A DNA stretch of 64,000 bases from Maratus speciosus (GCA_963932465.1 OZ010798.1:19638981-19702980), one strand, 5' to 3'; positions 11,773 to 22,190 are shown, counted from the stretch's first letter. Program-made: numbers and translations. The notes: generated by a model not told the origin, from the letters alone.

Positions 11773-12253
11773 AGTAGAGAACCATATATCCAGAATGCTT
11801 GGGGTCAGATGTATTCCAGATAACTGGTTTTTCCGGTTAACTGGTTGTGCATTAAAGCATCATCCATTTAGTAAGTTTTGTGGAATATGTGTGGTTGTGG
11901 CGTTATTTCTCATTTTAAATTATTACATTACTTGGATTAAAAATCAATGCAAGAAAGATCAAAAGTTAACCAGAGTTTAAAAGAAGGTAATTTATGGGAA
12001 TCCCTTAGGAACAAAAATTCTTCTGTTTCCTCTGCATAAAAATTAAAACATCTAAAATAGAACTAAATATGTGTTTTTTTCAAGTACTAGATGTTGTCAT
12101 CAAATTATACAATTGTTTCAAGCAATGTCTATGTCAAACTGGCAGTATATGACACCTTTTTCTGCAAAGATTCTGAAATCAGTCTATCAGAAATACCATT
12201 CCGGATAACTGGTTTTCTGGTTAACTAGTTTCCGGATAAATGGTTCCATACTG
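11773..12253. mobile_element. Tigger/pogo-like MITE, subfamily B
   Basis: Inverted ends AGAACCATATATCC (left) and GGATAAATGGTTCCATACTG (right) are followed inward on both sides by repeats of the form CCGGTTAACTGG / GATAACTGGTTTTC. Flanked by TA on both sides (11771-11772, 12254-12255). About 481 bp with no coding sequence. Subterminal unpaired-looking repeats are common in non-autonomous pogo elements. Confidence 0.65.
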
Positions 12254-12575
12254 TAGTACAGATCTTACAACCCAATGATTTCGATCTGTTTCTGTCTTTG
12301 AAGATGGCCTTTTGGAAGCAACGTTGAAGTCACACATGTCGTCTAACATTTCTAACATAAGCAGAACTGTCATTTTTTCCAAGAAGACCTTTTGAAGTTT
12401 ATAAAATATGACAAATGTCTTAACAAACGTGAATTCTTATCTAGAAAATTAAAGCGAGTTTTCTATTTACTGTCTCATTACATTTTTTTTTCTGTCATGC
12501 ACATCCCTATTCACAGTTGCCATGGGAAACTTATTTTTTAATTAATAAATCTTCGTTACCAGAATAAATCTCAAT

Positions 12576-12665
12576 ATGACAGTTGAGTCTAATGTAACCA
12601 GATTATTGGAAAATGCAGCGAAGCAGCCCAGACTGATTGATGCCACGACTGGACAAATTATTCAG
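12576..12665 (+). CDS. Possible first coding exon (acyl-CoA synthetase-like start, tentative)
   Basis: ATG at 12576 opens 30 codons giving MTVESNVTRLLENAAKQPRL then IDATTGQIIQ, ending CAG|GTTAAG, an acceptable splice donor. The pattern L-L-E-N-A ... L-I-D-A-x-T-G-Q is reminiscent of the beginning of AMP-binding enzymes of the 4-coumarate-CoA ligase / luciferin 4-monooxygenase type, where this segment precedes the A3 region. No further exon is visible in the window downstream, and it lies close to the oppositely oriented gene at 12796. It could equally be a relict exon or a chance frame. The 12254-12575 stretch before it shows no other feature. Confidence 0.3.
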
Positions 12666-12795
12666 GTTAAGGGAAAGGGAGTGGGCTATTTTCTCCCTCT
12701 AGTAAATGGAATAAACTCAGTTGGGGGTGGAATTTGAATAAATTCCACTTACAGTAACGAATCATATGTTTACAGTGATTAATTATTTATAGCAT

Positions 12796-14298
12796 TTAAT
12801 TACAAAGTCTTTTAGATGAACTACTACAACTTTCATCAACACACTTTCTTTTATCATATTTTCGAGCAAACTCGTCTAAGAATTGGAGGAGTTCATTCCA
12901 CCTATCGCCATTTTTCTCGGCTGTCTCTTTTGAATTCAGCAGTTGCGTTTGAATATACCCTTTGAGTTCATGTATGAATTTCATCATTTCATCCTCTGTT
13001 GATATACACAGTTGAAGAAAGAATTTTATGAAATCCCACTTATTATAAATAATTATATATTCATAAACTATTCGCTTCACATCATTGAAGATAACTTTCT
13101 GTCTTTCCATAAGCACTGCATCTTGAAATATCAATTTAATGCTTTCCTTTTCATTAATATGCAACAGCATCTTTACTAGATCGACAATATCGTAATCATT
13201 CACTAGGTAGTTTTTATGAGCAGGGGGAATTTGCAGCAAAAATTCACGAAGCATTTCTAGGTAAGCATAATCCATATGTCCAATGCGTATTTTATAGATG
13301 ATCCTTCTCAACAGCAGACTAAAATGCCGCTCGGAAAGAAAATCCCAGAGGTGACTTGCTGTTTTTAGAAAAAGACTTTGCGAAGGCCATTCCAATAAGG
13401 AGAGCAAAACATTAAAAGGACATGTTATGAATAGTTGCTCTTGCTGTTCACTGTTCATTTGCAAAAGTAGAAAATAAAACACCTCATTATAACATTCTTT
13501 AGAAGGTTCAGTCGTCGCGGAAATACATCTATCACGTTTGTTTGCTACATAGTATGCTACATTCACCAAGGTTTCTTCTCTTAGGGTTACTTTTTGCAAA
13601 AAATATTCAGTTGCTACTTTATTACCAGCTTCTGCGGCAAAATACATCATCTGGTTGTCAGTATAACCCTCGCTATTTGAATTTTTCCCAGTCACTCTGG
13701 TTTTCCTTGTCACTTTTGTTTTTATATAATCCGTCCAGTAAATCAGCAATTCCATATACATACCTTTTCTTCTTTTTTCTGGATCATAAAAGGACATTTT
13801 GTGACTCTTAGGTACTTTACTCCATAAACGCATAATATCCTCCTCTAAGCAGTAAATACATGCCATTTTAAAGCGTACAGTTATATGTACACTTTCATCT
13901 TTAATTATTGCTTCAGCTGTTTTCTTTTTATGAATTGTCCCCTGTGGCGTCCAATAAAACTCACTCGGTAGATCTACATCAAAACTGCAGAACGATCGAT
14001 GGTATTCCATCCATCTCAAAATATGTAAGCCTACTGGATGAATATAACCTAACATTTTCTGCTTCAAAGACAATGGAATTATAAGCTGAGGAACTTTTTC
14101 TTCTACTGTTTTTTCAATCATCTGCCAGTTTTTTGTACATTGAGATGGAATGATGTAAAGCTCATCCTTCAAATCTTTAGTCAATTGTGAATTTGAGAAT
14201 TCCATAAGTAAAGCCCTAATATCTTGCTGATTCCATAATGTAGCAACTGCCTTAACAAGAGCAATGTGCCCAAGAGTTGGTCTTAAAGTAAAATTCAT
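12796..14298 (-). CDS. Uncharacterised 500-residue protein, spider-type gene family, single exon
   Basis: The only long intact reading frame in the window: ATG at 14298, stop ending at 12796, 500 residues, no intron. I see no signal peptide, no membrane segment and no catalytic motif. The chain is rich in Leu, Lys, Glu and aromatic residues and looks all-helical. Landmarks: HILRWMEYH (about 92-100), FYWTPQGTIHKKKTAEAII (114-132) and RFKMACIYCLEEDIMRLW (142-159), then a long helical C-terminal half ending in a Ser-rich basic tail (SCSSSSKRLCN). From memory, proteins with a similar WTP.GTI..KTAE / RFKMAC.YC..D.I..LW pattern form large families in spider genomes, usually intronless and annotated only as hypothetical; I cannot check this here. 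Function unknown. Base composition is less AT-rich than the surroundings, as expected for conserved coding sequence. The start is the first ATG of the frame and the frame is closed shortly upstream. Intact length suggests recent or continuing constraint, but an intronless copy may also be a retrogene. Confidence 0.8.
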   Translation of the reverse strand: MNFTLRPTLGHIALVKAVATLWNQQDIRALLMEFSNSQLTKDLKDELYIIPSQCTKNWQMIEKTVEEKVPQLIIPLSLKQKMLGYIHPVGLHILRWMEYHRSFCSFDVDLPSEFYWTPQGTIHKKKTAEAIIKDESVHITVRFKMACIYCLEEDIMRLWSKVPKSHKMSFYDPEKRRKGMYMELLIYWTDYIKTKVTRKTRVTGKNSNSEGYTDNQMMYFAAEAGNKVATEYFLQKVTLREETLVNVAYYVANKRDRCISATTEPSKECYNEVFYFLLLQMNSEQQEQLFITCPFNVLLSLLEWPSQSLFLKTASHLWDFLSERHFSLLLRRIIYKIRIGHMDYAYLEMLREFLLQIPPAHKNYLVNDYDIVDLVKMLLHINEKESIKLIFQDAVLMERQKVIFNDVKRIVYEYIIIYNKWDFIKFFLQLCISTEDEMMKFIHELKGYIQTQLLNSKETAEKNGDRWNELLQFLDEFARKYDKRKCVDESCSSSSKRLCN

Positions 14299-14343
14299 CG
14301 TAAACGTTACTGAAATCTTAAATAGATCGTTTTGTCTTTTCGC

Positions 14344-14750
14344 ATAAGATGATTATGCCGAATACTGCACAAATTCCAGGCACATTCTATTACCAGATAT
14401 TTTAAATCTACCCACAGCAAAATGCAGTAACAACAACAGTAATTGTGATTAAGAGTTTCTAATGATAGAAATATGCTTAAAATCAATATTTTCTTTTATT
14501 AACTTTTTTCTCATAAGCTCTTCTTGAATGGAATCAAATTAAAAGTTTTAATTTAATAGAATCTTTTGATAATTTATATTCCCTCTGATATCTTTTTTTT
14601 TTCTGAGTGTGTGTGTATGTGTAAGATGGTTATGATGAATATAGTATAAATTCCAGAAAGATTCTATTAACACATATTCTAAATTTAACTGAAGCAATGA
14701 AGTTCTTCTTACTTATGATTAAGAATTTCTAGTGATAGTCAACATTTTCT
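14344..14750. repeat. Diverged ~277-bp tandem duplication upstream of the 500-residue gene
   Basis: Segments beginning TAAGATGATTATGCCGAATA (14344) and TAAGATGGTTATGATGAATA (14621) continue in parallel: both contain AAATTCCAG, ATTCTATTA, a GATTAAGAGTTTCTA / GATTAAGAATTTCTA block and a TTTTATTAA stretch. Divergence is about 20-25% by eye. It lies within 50 bp of the gene start, so the proximal copy could overlap its promoter. Confidence 0.6.
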
Positions 14751-15522
14751 TTTAATAAATAATACATTTCCTTTATTAAGACCTTCTTCAAAGAAGCAAT
14801 ATTAGATGCTAGAATTTAACAGACTATTTATTGATTCCCCCACAATGGCTTCCCTTTATACATTTAAGTTGACAATTTTGGAAATTATATTATACATTCC
14901 AAGCAAATTGAAATAGAAAGTTCTCTATGAAATTAATTTTATTAAATCTTCCATCTGTGAGCTGCTTTCCTTAGACAAATTCAAAATTAACAAACTTTTA
15001 GCTGAAGAGAGGATTTTCTATTAACCTATTCAAGAATGGGATTTTAAAGACCACAGAAAGTTTAGCACAACAAGAAAATTTGTTCAAACAATCCTTATTT
15101 TTGTAATTAAAATCACATTGGTAATTGATTAATGAATGATAACACTGAAGATAAACAGATATGCTTTCTTTTGTGATATCATTTAATGAGTACAGATTCA
15201 CAACAGTTTTTCAATGGTCATATTTGTGTGAAATATCACTTGCATCGCAAAGTTGTACATCATTCTTTCAACATCGTTAACGAAAACAATTAGCAAAAAA
15301 ATTAACAGCAATTAGCTTCAATAAATCATTACTTTTATTAGATAAGAGGCAAAGTCAACAGCACAATCAGGATGATGGGAAAGGATATGTTACACTGTTT
15401 TTTCCGGATTACTGGTTAAAGTAGTTATGCTTCCTGGAGTGTCAAGTGGAGATTTGGTGGCTCAGTGACCTAGAAGAACAATGAAAAAAAAAAAGTTCTG
15501 TAAGTATAGGAAATATTCAAAT
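14751..15522. other. No recognised feature
   Basis: AT-rich sequence with one Tigger-like word (TTCCGGATTACTGGTTAA near 15401) that lacks a partner. A 67-codon minus-strand frame (14998-15201) has no recognisable motif. Confidence 0.4.
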
Positions 15523-15530
15523 GTAATACA

Positions 15531-16192
15531 CAGACTTGTATAAAACCGAAAACTTTCCGCGCACATAAATATTGGGTCAAAGATTTTCTGCAAATTAATT
15601 TAAGGTTTAATAAAATTACGTGTTATATTATTTTGACGATATGAATTTAAAACCATAGTCTAAAATAATTGCTATTTAAATAAAAAATTAATATTAATTA
15701 AAGAATAATTATTTTAATTAAAAATTAATAATGCAAAAATCCATGATAGGAAGGAGCGATTTTTTTTCAATTATTTTGCCAATGCATTTAAAAACAGCCC
15801 AATCCTTAATATAGTCATCTCTTTGCACAAAATGACACTCACTCTTATAACACTATGAAATTATTCAATTTAACTGCCGACACCGGGCTAAAAAGTCACT
15901 GTAGTCGCCGATCGAAAACCGATCAGCAACAAGTTTTAGTCTGCGGAAAATTGAAATAAAGGGGTCTGTAATGTTAAGACAATGTTTTGAGTCTTTAAAC
16001 TTTGAATTGCAGACAAACAATATATAAATCGTATATAAAATTGGGGAATATCTTAAATTTTTGGTATTAAAAAAAAGTCACAAGAACAAAACATACGTTT
16101 TTCTTTTCATAACTTTTTTCCGCAAAGTTCCGAATTTTTTGGAAATTTTCCACGCACAGCGTTCATACGTGCGTCTATATTATACAACTCTG
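15531..16192. mobile_element. Non-autonomous hAT, family K, copy 1
   Basis: Perfect 8-bp duplication GTAATACA at 15523-15530 and 16193-16200. Ends are CAGACTTGTATAAAA and the complement CAGAGTTGTATAATATAGACG-type sequence at the right. 662 bp, no transposase. The right end matches the right end of the element at 39990-40780, so both belong to one family. 8-bp TSD and a CAG start are hAT hallmarks. Confidence 0.9.
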
Positions 16193-16377
16193 GTAATACA
16201 AAAGAATTGGTCATTTTAAAACTACAAGATGAAACAGCGCCGAAAAACTGGCAACAAAATACTAGTGTTCACACTAGAAACTAAAAGGGCAGGTTGCTAG
16301 TCACTAATAAAGGCACAACTAAAGCAGAAAAAAGGCATTAGTTAAGTAAATAAAAATTAAATTAAAAAAATCAAAAA

Positions 16378-16916
16378 ACCCGACTGCGTAAAAAGCAAAC
16401 TAATTAATTATTTCTCATCAGTGTGAAACTAATTTTTATATTACTTACTTTTTTTTTTATTTACTTGTATTGATGGCTTTTAAGTTGTGTTTAATTGCAG
16501 TTCCTATCTATAAACACTGTTTAGATGAGGCCTATAGATGCCTATGATGGTTCGAGTTTCAGTAAAGCTAGAAATCCTACCTACACATCTTCCAGGTTGT
16601 GTCCTATTTAAACGGAGCTTCTGACTGTAAAATAGTCAATGAAACATCGTCTTCATTTTGAAACACCTATCCAATGATAGACCACTCAATAAGGTGCGTA
16701 AAAAGTTTTTTCGTATCTACTGCCATTTTGTATTTTACAGCCGCCATTTTGAATTCATAAAAACAAAACCTAGCCTATAACCATCGGACGGTTAAGACGG
16801 ATCGATAGAGACCTCATTCATTAAAATCCATCTAGCCGCTGGGATGTTTCGAAGGTATAAAGAAATCCACACACCCAGGTACGCGTGAAACACATAACCC
16901 TTCTTGGCAGTCGGGT
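16378..16916. mobile_element. Element with ACCCGACTG inverted ends
   Basis: Left ACCCGACTGCG and right CAGTCGGGT are inverted, with A-rich flanks (AAAAA) on both sides that could be a short TSD. 539 bp. Inside are CGCCATTTT words and a GC-rich stretch near the right end. I recall similar ACCCGACTG termini as widespread arthropod repeats but cannot name the superfamily. Confidence 0.55.
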
Positions 16917-17249
16917 AAAAAGGGCATTATTTCAAGTGAAAAAAAAAATTTTGTTAAGTAATGATAAAAATTATACGATATTTAATAATCTCTTTTGTTT
17001 TTCATAAAGAAATAAGGAAAGTGTATGATTTTTGCAAGCTTTTGGCTGCATTAATTTAAAAATACTCTGTTAGTGAGAAAGATTTTTACAAGCGATCACT
17101 AGATACAACTAAGGGAGCATTTAGCTAATTATAAAAAAAGGGCAGGGTGCATTTTGCCAATTTTAAAATGGGCAGGGCGCTGCATCTTTAAATAATGGTC
17201 TAGAGGGAACATTACAAAACACAAATAATAAAGCTTTGTATAAAAACAC

Positions 17250-17296
17250 ACAGGATGCGTTTTGAGCTAGAAAATTAGCAGCCTGTCATCAGCTAC
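17250..17296 (-). ncRNA. Degenerate hammerhead-like core (copy 2)
   Basis: Minus strand: CTGATGA at 17292-17286, then AAAA in place of GAAA and CATC in place of CGTC. The two catalytic-box changes make it probably inactive. It is the inverted partner of copy 1. Confidence 0.45.
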
Positions 17297-17429
17297 TGTA
17301 AGGGGACAAAGTCACAAATGAACAGGATTTGTGACCTTGTCCCCAGCCTGTCATCAGCTACAGTAAGGGGACAAGGTCACAAATGAACAGGATTTGTGAC
17401 CTTGTCCCCTTACTTACACATGTTTACAG

Positions 17430-17478
17430 TAGCTGATGACGGGCTGTTAATTTTCCAGCACGAAACGCGTCCTGTGTG
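17430..17478 (+). ncRNA. Hammerhead-ribozyme-like core, Penelope type (copy 1)
   Basis: Conserved boxes occur in order and spacing: CTGATGA at 17433-17439, a stem-II candidate (GGGCTG paired with CAGC-C), GAAA at 17462-17465 and GTC at 17469-17471. Between GAAA and the GUC cleavage triplet lies ACGCGT, which is self-complementary; a 2-4 bp palindromic stem III is the known layout of minimal hammerheads that act as dimers, and such ribozymes are established in Penelope-like elements. One extra C follows CTGATGA in all copies here, a departure from the strict consensus. Stem I is only weakly supported (G-C, A-U, then G-U pairs). Activity is inference. Confidence 0.6.
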
Positions 17479-17525
17479 TTTTCATATTTTTATGGTGATT
17501 TAGGGGAGACCAGGGTACAGTGGAC

Positions 17526-18563
17526 CAGGGGTGCAGAATATGTCCGATCCGGCGATCTAGGATCAGGGGAAATTTTAACCCACTGGGGAAATTTTACAGA
17601 AACATATACAATTGATTTCAATTTTAACAACGAATTCCATAATTCCCTGAGATAGAAAAATTTCTCGACAAATAAAAAGATCCATGTGGCGACCTTCACA
17701 AAATCGATTTCTGAATAATATGTACCATATAAGGAGTAATCCTGGTCCGAGTTTTCCAAAAATTTAAGGCATTCGGTTCCGAAAATTAAAAAAAAAATCG
17801 GTTATCAATCTGAAAATTCGAACATAAAAATACCTCGAATTTTGTCCACGAATTACGGAAAAAACGCAAATTTTGTCACAAGATCTCAAAATAATCGCTA
17901 ATTTCGTCAAAGGATCGCGAAACAGCCACAAATTTTGTCAAAAAATAGCGAAACAACCGCAAATTTCGTTAAAAAATCAGGAAACAATTACAAATTTTGT
18001 CAAAAGATCGCAAAATAATCACGAATTTCGCCAAAAGAGGCAAAATAACCACGATTTTCGTCAAAACCTGGTGAAATAACCGCGAATTTCGTCAAAGGAA
18101 AGCGAAAAATTCTCACAAATTTCGTCAAAAGATAGCAAAATGAACGCGAATTTAGTCAAAAGATCGCGAAACAACCGTGTATTTTGCCAAAAGGGGTGAA
18201 ATAATCGCAAATTTCGTCAAAAGGAAGGCGAAATAACCGCAAATTTTGTCAAAAGATTGCGAGAAAATGCAAATTTCGTCAAAGGGCCACGAAAAAAAAA
18301 ACATAGGTTAGTTCTGGGAGTGGATTCCCCCCACTCTGCTGTAACCTTTCAGAAAATTTGCTGTGAATTTCAGAATTTTTTTTTTCACTCAGAATCACCC
18401 CTGCCATACATACTCGCACGCATAAGTTGAGAAGTATTGGAAAAATAAATTTTCTATACCTACGGTAATACACCATTTACCTATAAGATACCTTAAAATT
18501 TTGAGGAAATTTTCATGTGGATTGGGGGGAATGTTGGGAGTAGAAGCATTTTCTGCACCCCTG
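17526..18563. mobile_element. hAT-type element with minisatellite core
   Basis: Perfect 8-bp duplication CAGTGGAC at 17518-17525 and 18564-18571; inverted ends CAGGGGTGCAGAA and TTCTGCACCCCTG. 1038 bp, inserted into the left terminal repeat of the TA-flanked transposon. Contains the 30-33-bp minisatellite at 17834-18290. No transposase. Confidence 0.9.
17834..18290. repeat. 30-33-bp minisatellite (GCGAATTTCGTCAAA type)
   Basis: About fourteen imperfect units built on CGCAAATTTCGTCAAAAGAT followed by CGCGAAACAA-like sequence. The same unit occurs at 55421-55645, 59735-60115 and, decayed, at 32873-32965, always inside elements with hAT-like termini. Open frames across it are artefacts of the period. 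Confidence 0.9.
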
Positions 18564-19227
18564 CAGTGGACCACCCTTTATATTTTACCTATTTTAAAAC
18601 TTTTCTTTTACGCTAATTGATAACAGCACTGGATTGATTACTTATAGCCTTCAGAACACATCGTTAGCTCCGAATGAACCCTTTTATCCTGACTGGTTGT
18701 TTTGAGCTCCTAAAAGTAAAATTTTTCATCATCATATTTTTCTTTCTTGAGTAATTAAAGGTTATGGATAAATAAGATAAAACAACTTTTTTGAAAAGGT
18801 AAAACACTAGTCTTTATTAAATTTAAAAGCTTATATGCTTGAAAGAAAACTTTAAAAATAATAATTTTATGACTATGTTCTGAACTTTAACATGGGGCAC
18901 AGTGGACCGGCCACTGCTGGGGTACAGTGGTCCACAATGAATACGGCTCCTGTAATGAAGAATTTTCAAAATATTTAATAATTACTTATTCTCTATAAAG
19001 AAATATTGTTTTAAAATAGTTATTTAACTATAAAATAAAGTAAACAAAGAAAAATGACAATTTATTTAACTCTACAATGCATAGATTAGCCATTTGGCAC
19101 ACTTTAAATTCCATGTTATTATGGTGTTCAGATTATAATGTAGCCATCTGACACTTTAGTTTTCTTCTAAATTATGGATAACAGTTCACATGTGATTTTT
19201 AAAATAAGTTTTCTTGTTCAATATAGC

Positions 19228-19230
<3 letters not shown>

Positions 19231-19273
<43 letters not shown>

Positions 19274-19286
19274 GGGGGGGGGGGGG
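19231..19286 (+). repeat. Poly(T)-poly(G) tract
   Basis: About 42 T followed by about 14 G inside the TA-flanked transposon. Length is likely to be unreliable in the assembly. Confidence 0.85.
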
Positions 19287-20009
19287 TAGAGAAATGAAAA
19301 TCATGCATTGTAGAGTTAACATATTAAGAAATATTTTGTTTTGTATTGACTGCCTTTGAAAAATATAACTGTAGCCTAATAAGTAATAGAACACCTCACT
19401 GGGTTGGTTATTTTTAACTTCAGAGCACATGGTTAGCTCATAATAAACTATTTTATCCTGACTATTTTGAGCTTCTAATAAATTTTTCAACATATTTGTC
19501 TCAATGTTTACTGATTTTTTTGTATTTAATAACTTGTTTGCCATCACTCCTGTATCTTATATTGTTATTTTCAAAATATAATAAATTTTTTGATAATTCT
19601 TTAGTTTTATATGTTTTTTGTTTGAAAATGCTACTTGCAAATTTGTATTATTACATTATTTTAGAGGTAAAGGATAAAATAAAAAAGAATTAGATTAATT
19701 ATAAATAGATTTATATTGTATTTTAGACAATAACTAATAGTGGACCACTGTGCCCCAGTGTACCCCGCTTCCGGGGTACACTGGTCCACTTCACAAGTGT
19801 ATGTAAATTTTTTTTTTTTTTGAAAAATGTATTTGAAATTATGTTCTGTGAAAGTTATGAGGCATGTAGAAAGGTTTAAAGAATATTCAAAAATATTTTC
19901 AGGTAGATTAGTCTCTCCGTTAAAGAGAAAAAAAAAATGTTAACTGCAAAAGTAGACCACTGTACCCTGGTCTCCCCTATACAAAGCTTTATTATTTAAT
20001 TAAAACTAC

Positions 20010-20852
20010 AAGGTCAGTTTTTTTAAATGCATTTTTTCTTGCAAGCATATCCTTGCTAGCAGTGATGGGATTCAATTAATTTAACAAATGGATCTCTGAG
20101 CTTAATGCCTTTAAGTATAAAAAGAAATGAAAATGATGGAAAATTTTTCTAACAATCTGTAAGTCAGTGTGGCGACATAAAAGAAATACAAATTGATCTT
20201 CCGAGACGAATGTAGATTAAAATGAATCGCATAATGTTTGTTGACTTGTCTTACTAGAGTGCCTCTATATGAGAGTAGTGACATACACATAGTATGTATG
20301 CGCAGATTGAAATTTTTGTACAAACTAAGTCAAACCGCAATCTAGAATTCGGTAATATTCACCTGGATGAATGAGACAAGACAACAAACATTAGCTTGGC
20401 GATAATGATAGGCTCGCCAAGAAGCTTAACAATTCAGTTTTTCCCAAAATAATATTAACCAGTCAAATTTTATTTCCTGTATGTCATCACTTTCATATAC
20501 AGGCTTCCTTGCTCTACTTATTTAATCGGCCCTATCCAGACGAAATATTGCCAAGTCATGGAATGTGGGTTGCCATATTTTGAACCAATATTTCAATCTG
20601 AGCACATCCCTGTGCATATATCACCACTCTTTTATTAAGACATGCTATAATATAACACAAAGCTGAAACATGTGACGATATTATGCTTAGAATATGCTGT
20701 TGCACAGATAAACATTTAAAGAGAGTAAGAGATGTAAATTTGCGATTTCCTCATAACAAATTGCATTTTAACAACTGGTTTGCCAAATTCAACAAATAAT
20801 TAAGTAATGGTCCTAATAATCTGGCTGAATTTGATCACTGCTGGTTCACAAT
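20010..20852. other. No recognised feature
   Basis: Mixed-composition sequence without paired ends. The 70-codon minus frame at 20111-20323 has no recognisable domain. Confidence 0.4.
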
Positions 20853-22190
20853 CAGGGTTGCAAAAAAGCCGGCTAAAATTTAAAAAAAAGCCATGCCAGT
20901 GGCTTTTATTGGTTTTAACCGGCTTATTTTGGCCAAAATTGGCTTTTTTTTGGCTAAAATTGCCTTTTATAAAGTGCAATATTTTAATTATAAATGACAC
21001 ATTTTTATGTGTTTTTTAATTTGTTTTAAAGACATTTAATTGAGGTAGAAATCAATATAAGCCAATTTTTCAATAATGAAGACATTAATATTGGAATAAA
21101 AGGCCATACCAATTGCTTTCTCAGGTTTACACTGACACCTTTTTTTTTTTCCTTCCATTTTTACTGCTTTATATATTTAAAAAGGACAATGGTTGTTTAG
21201 TTATGTATTTTATTAACTAATTTTAACAGATATTAATATAGAAGTCTTATTTTATTTCTCATAAATATTTATTTAAATTCACACATATTAATAAAAACAT
21301 CATTTCTTGCTATTAAAACAGTATTATGAATAACATATGTATTAATTTATGTATGAATATGCACTATTTTAAATAGCAACTATCTTCTCAAAATTCTAAT
21401 TCAACAAGTTTTATTTGAAGATTTTTCTTTTAATTGTTCTCTTTATTTTATGCATTTACATGTACTAAAATTTCTTCAAATGTTATGTCCGTCCTAATTT
21501 CTCTTTCAACATTGTTCATTCTACGATTTTAATCTGTCCGCATGGATATTATCTGAAATAAGTTACATAACAGCTTAATAGCAGAAAAACTTTTTACATA
21601 TATCATTTTTATAAGTTAGAATATCAATTGCTTATTACTGGGTGTAAATATATACTGGGTAAGTAGTACTGATAATATAATACTGGGTATTATATAAGAT
21701 AATTCCAGTTATTAAATACATATATGCTAATTTAGTTTTAATCAATTTTAAAAGTAAATATTAGTATGTAAGAATGTTTCTATTTTGATGTGTGACATTT
21801 TTAATTCTTTCATATAATCTTTAAAATGTGTGGTATTACACATAATAAAGTAATTAAAAAATGTAATAAAGAAATCCAAACCAATATTTTAGAGTCTAAT
21901 TTAATGTATTCCTGAATATTTATAATTTTTTTTTCTGACATAATGTCTTCACAGTTGCATTCTAGCAGTTATAAGGACTTATTTATTTGACAAAATTTAA
22001 TAGAAGTTTATATTTTTTTAGTAGAAAATATTTAAGTGTATTAAAAATAAATTAATCCAAATTTTATATGAATTATCTATAAACTACCTTTTTCAAAAAT
22101 AAAAGTCGGCTTTTTTAAAGTGGTTAAAACAAAAAAAAAAGCCGTCCGGCTTTTTTTTTTTTTTGGCCTGGCTAAAAGACGGCAACCCTG
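20853..22190. mobile_element. hAT-like element with CAGGGTTGC ends
   Basis: Inverted ends CAGGGTTGC and GCAACCCTG. Flanks GTTCACAA and GTTCGCAT agree at 6 of 8 positions, a plausible decayed 8-bp TSD. Both subterminal zones are filled with words such as AAGCCGGC, GGCTTTT and TTGGCTAAAATTG in opposite orientation. 1338 bp, very AT-rich middle, no coding sequence. Confidence 0.6.

Larger units (their letters stand above)
17214..17500. mobile_element. Inverted pair of Penelope-like terminal repeats
   Basis: A left arm (about 17225-17300, minus orientation) and a right arm (about 17420-17500, plus orientation) carry the same block as the ends of the Penelope pair at 55783-59031: CAGCTGATGAC, a short AT-rich insert, GAAACGCGTCCT-type sequence, ACACAGG or equivalent, and a TACAAAGCTTTATTATTT tail. 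The right arm is cut at TA 17501-17502 by another transposon and resumes at 19980. Between the arms lie two 65-bp direct repeats (17280-17344 and 17345-17409), each with an 18-bp palindrome (GGGGACAAGGTCACAAAT and complement). No reverse transcriptase remains. Confidence 0.75.
17503..19977. mobile_element. TA-flanked transposon inserted in the Penelope repeat
   Basis: TA at 17501-17502 and 19978-19979 flank inverted ends GGGGAGACCAGGGTACAGTG (left) and its complement (right). Removing it restores a continuous Penelope tail (GGTGATT-TA-TACAAAGC), which proves the insertion. Length without the nested hAT is about 1.43 kb. Several internal copies of GGGGTACAGTGGTCCAC occur (about 18889-18942 and 19738-19791, partly palindromic), so subterminal repeats are present. 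No transposase. TA duplication points to the Tc1/mariner/pogo group. Confidence 0.85.

Noticed and set aside
17834..18290. Regularly spaced ~32-bp repeats that look CRISPR-like
   Set aside because: No unique spacers, the repeat fills the whole period, and the context is a eukaryotic hAT element.
19218..19547. Minus-strand frame ending in poly-Pro/poly-Lys
   Set aside because: Product of the poly(T)-poly(G) tract inside a transposon.
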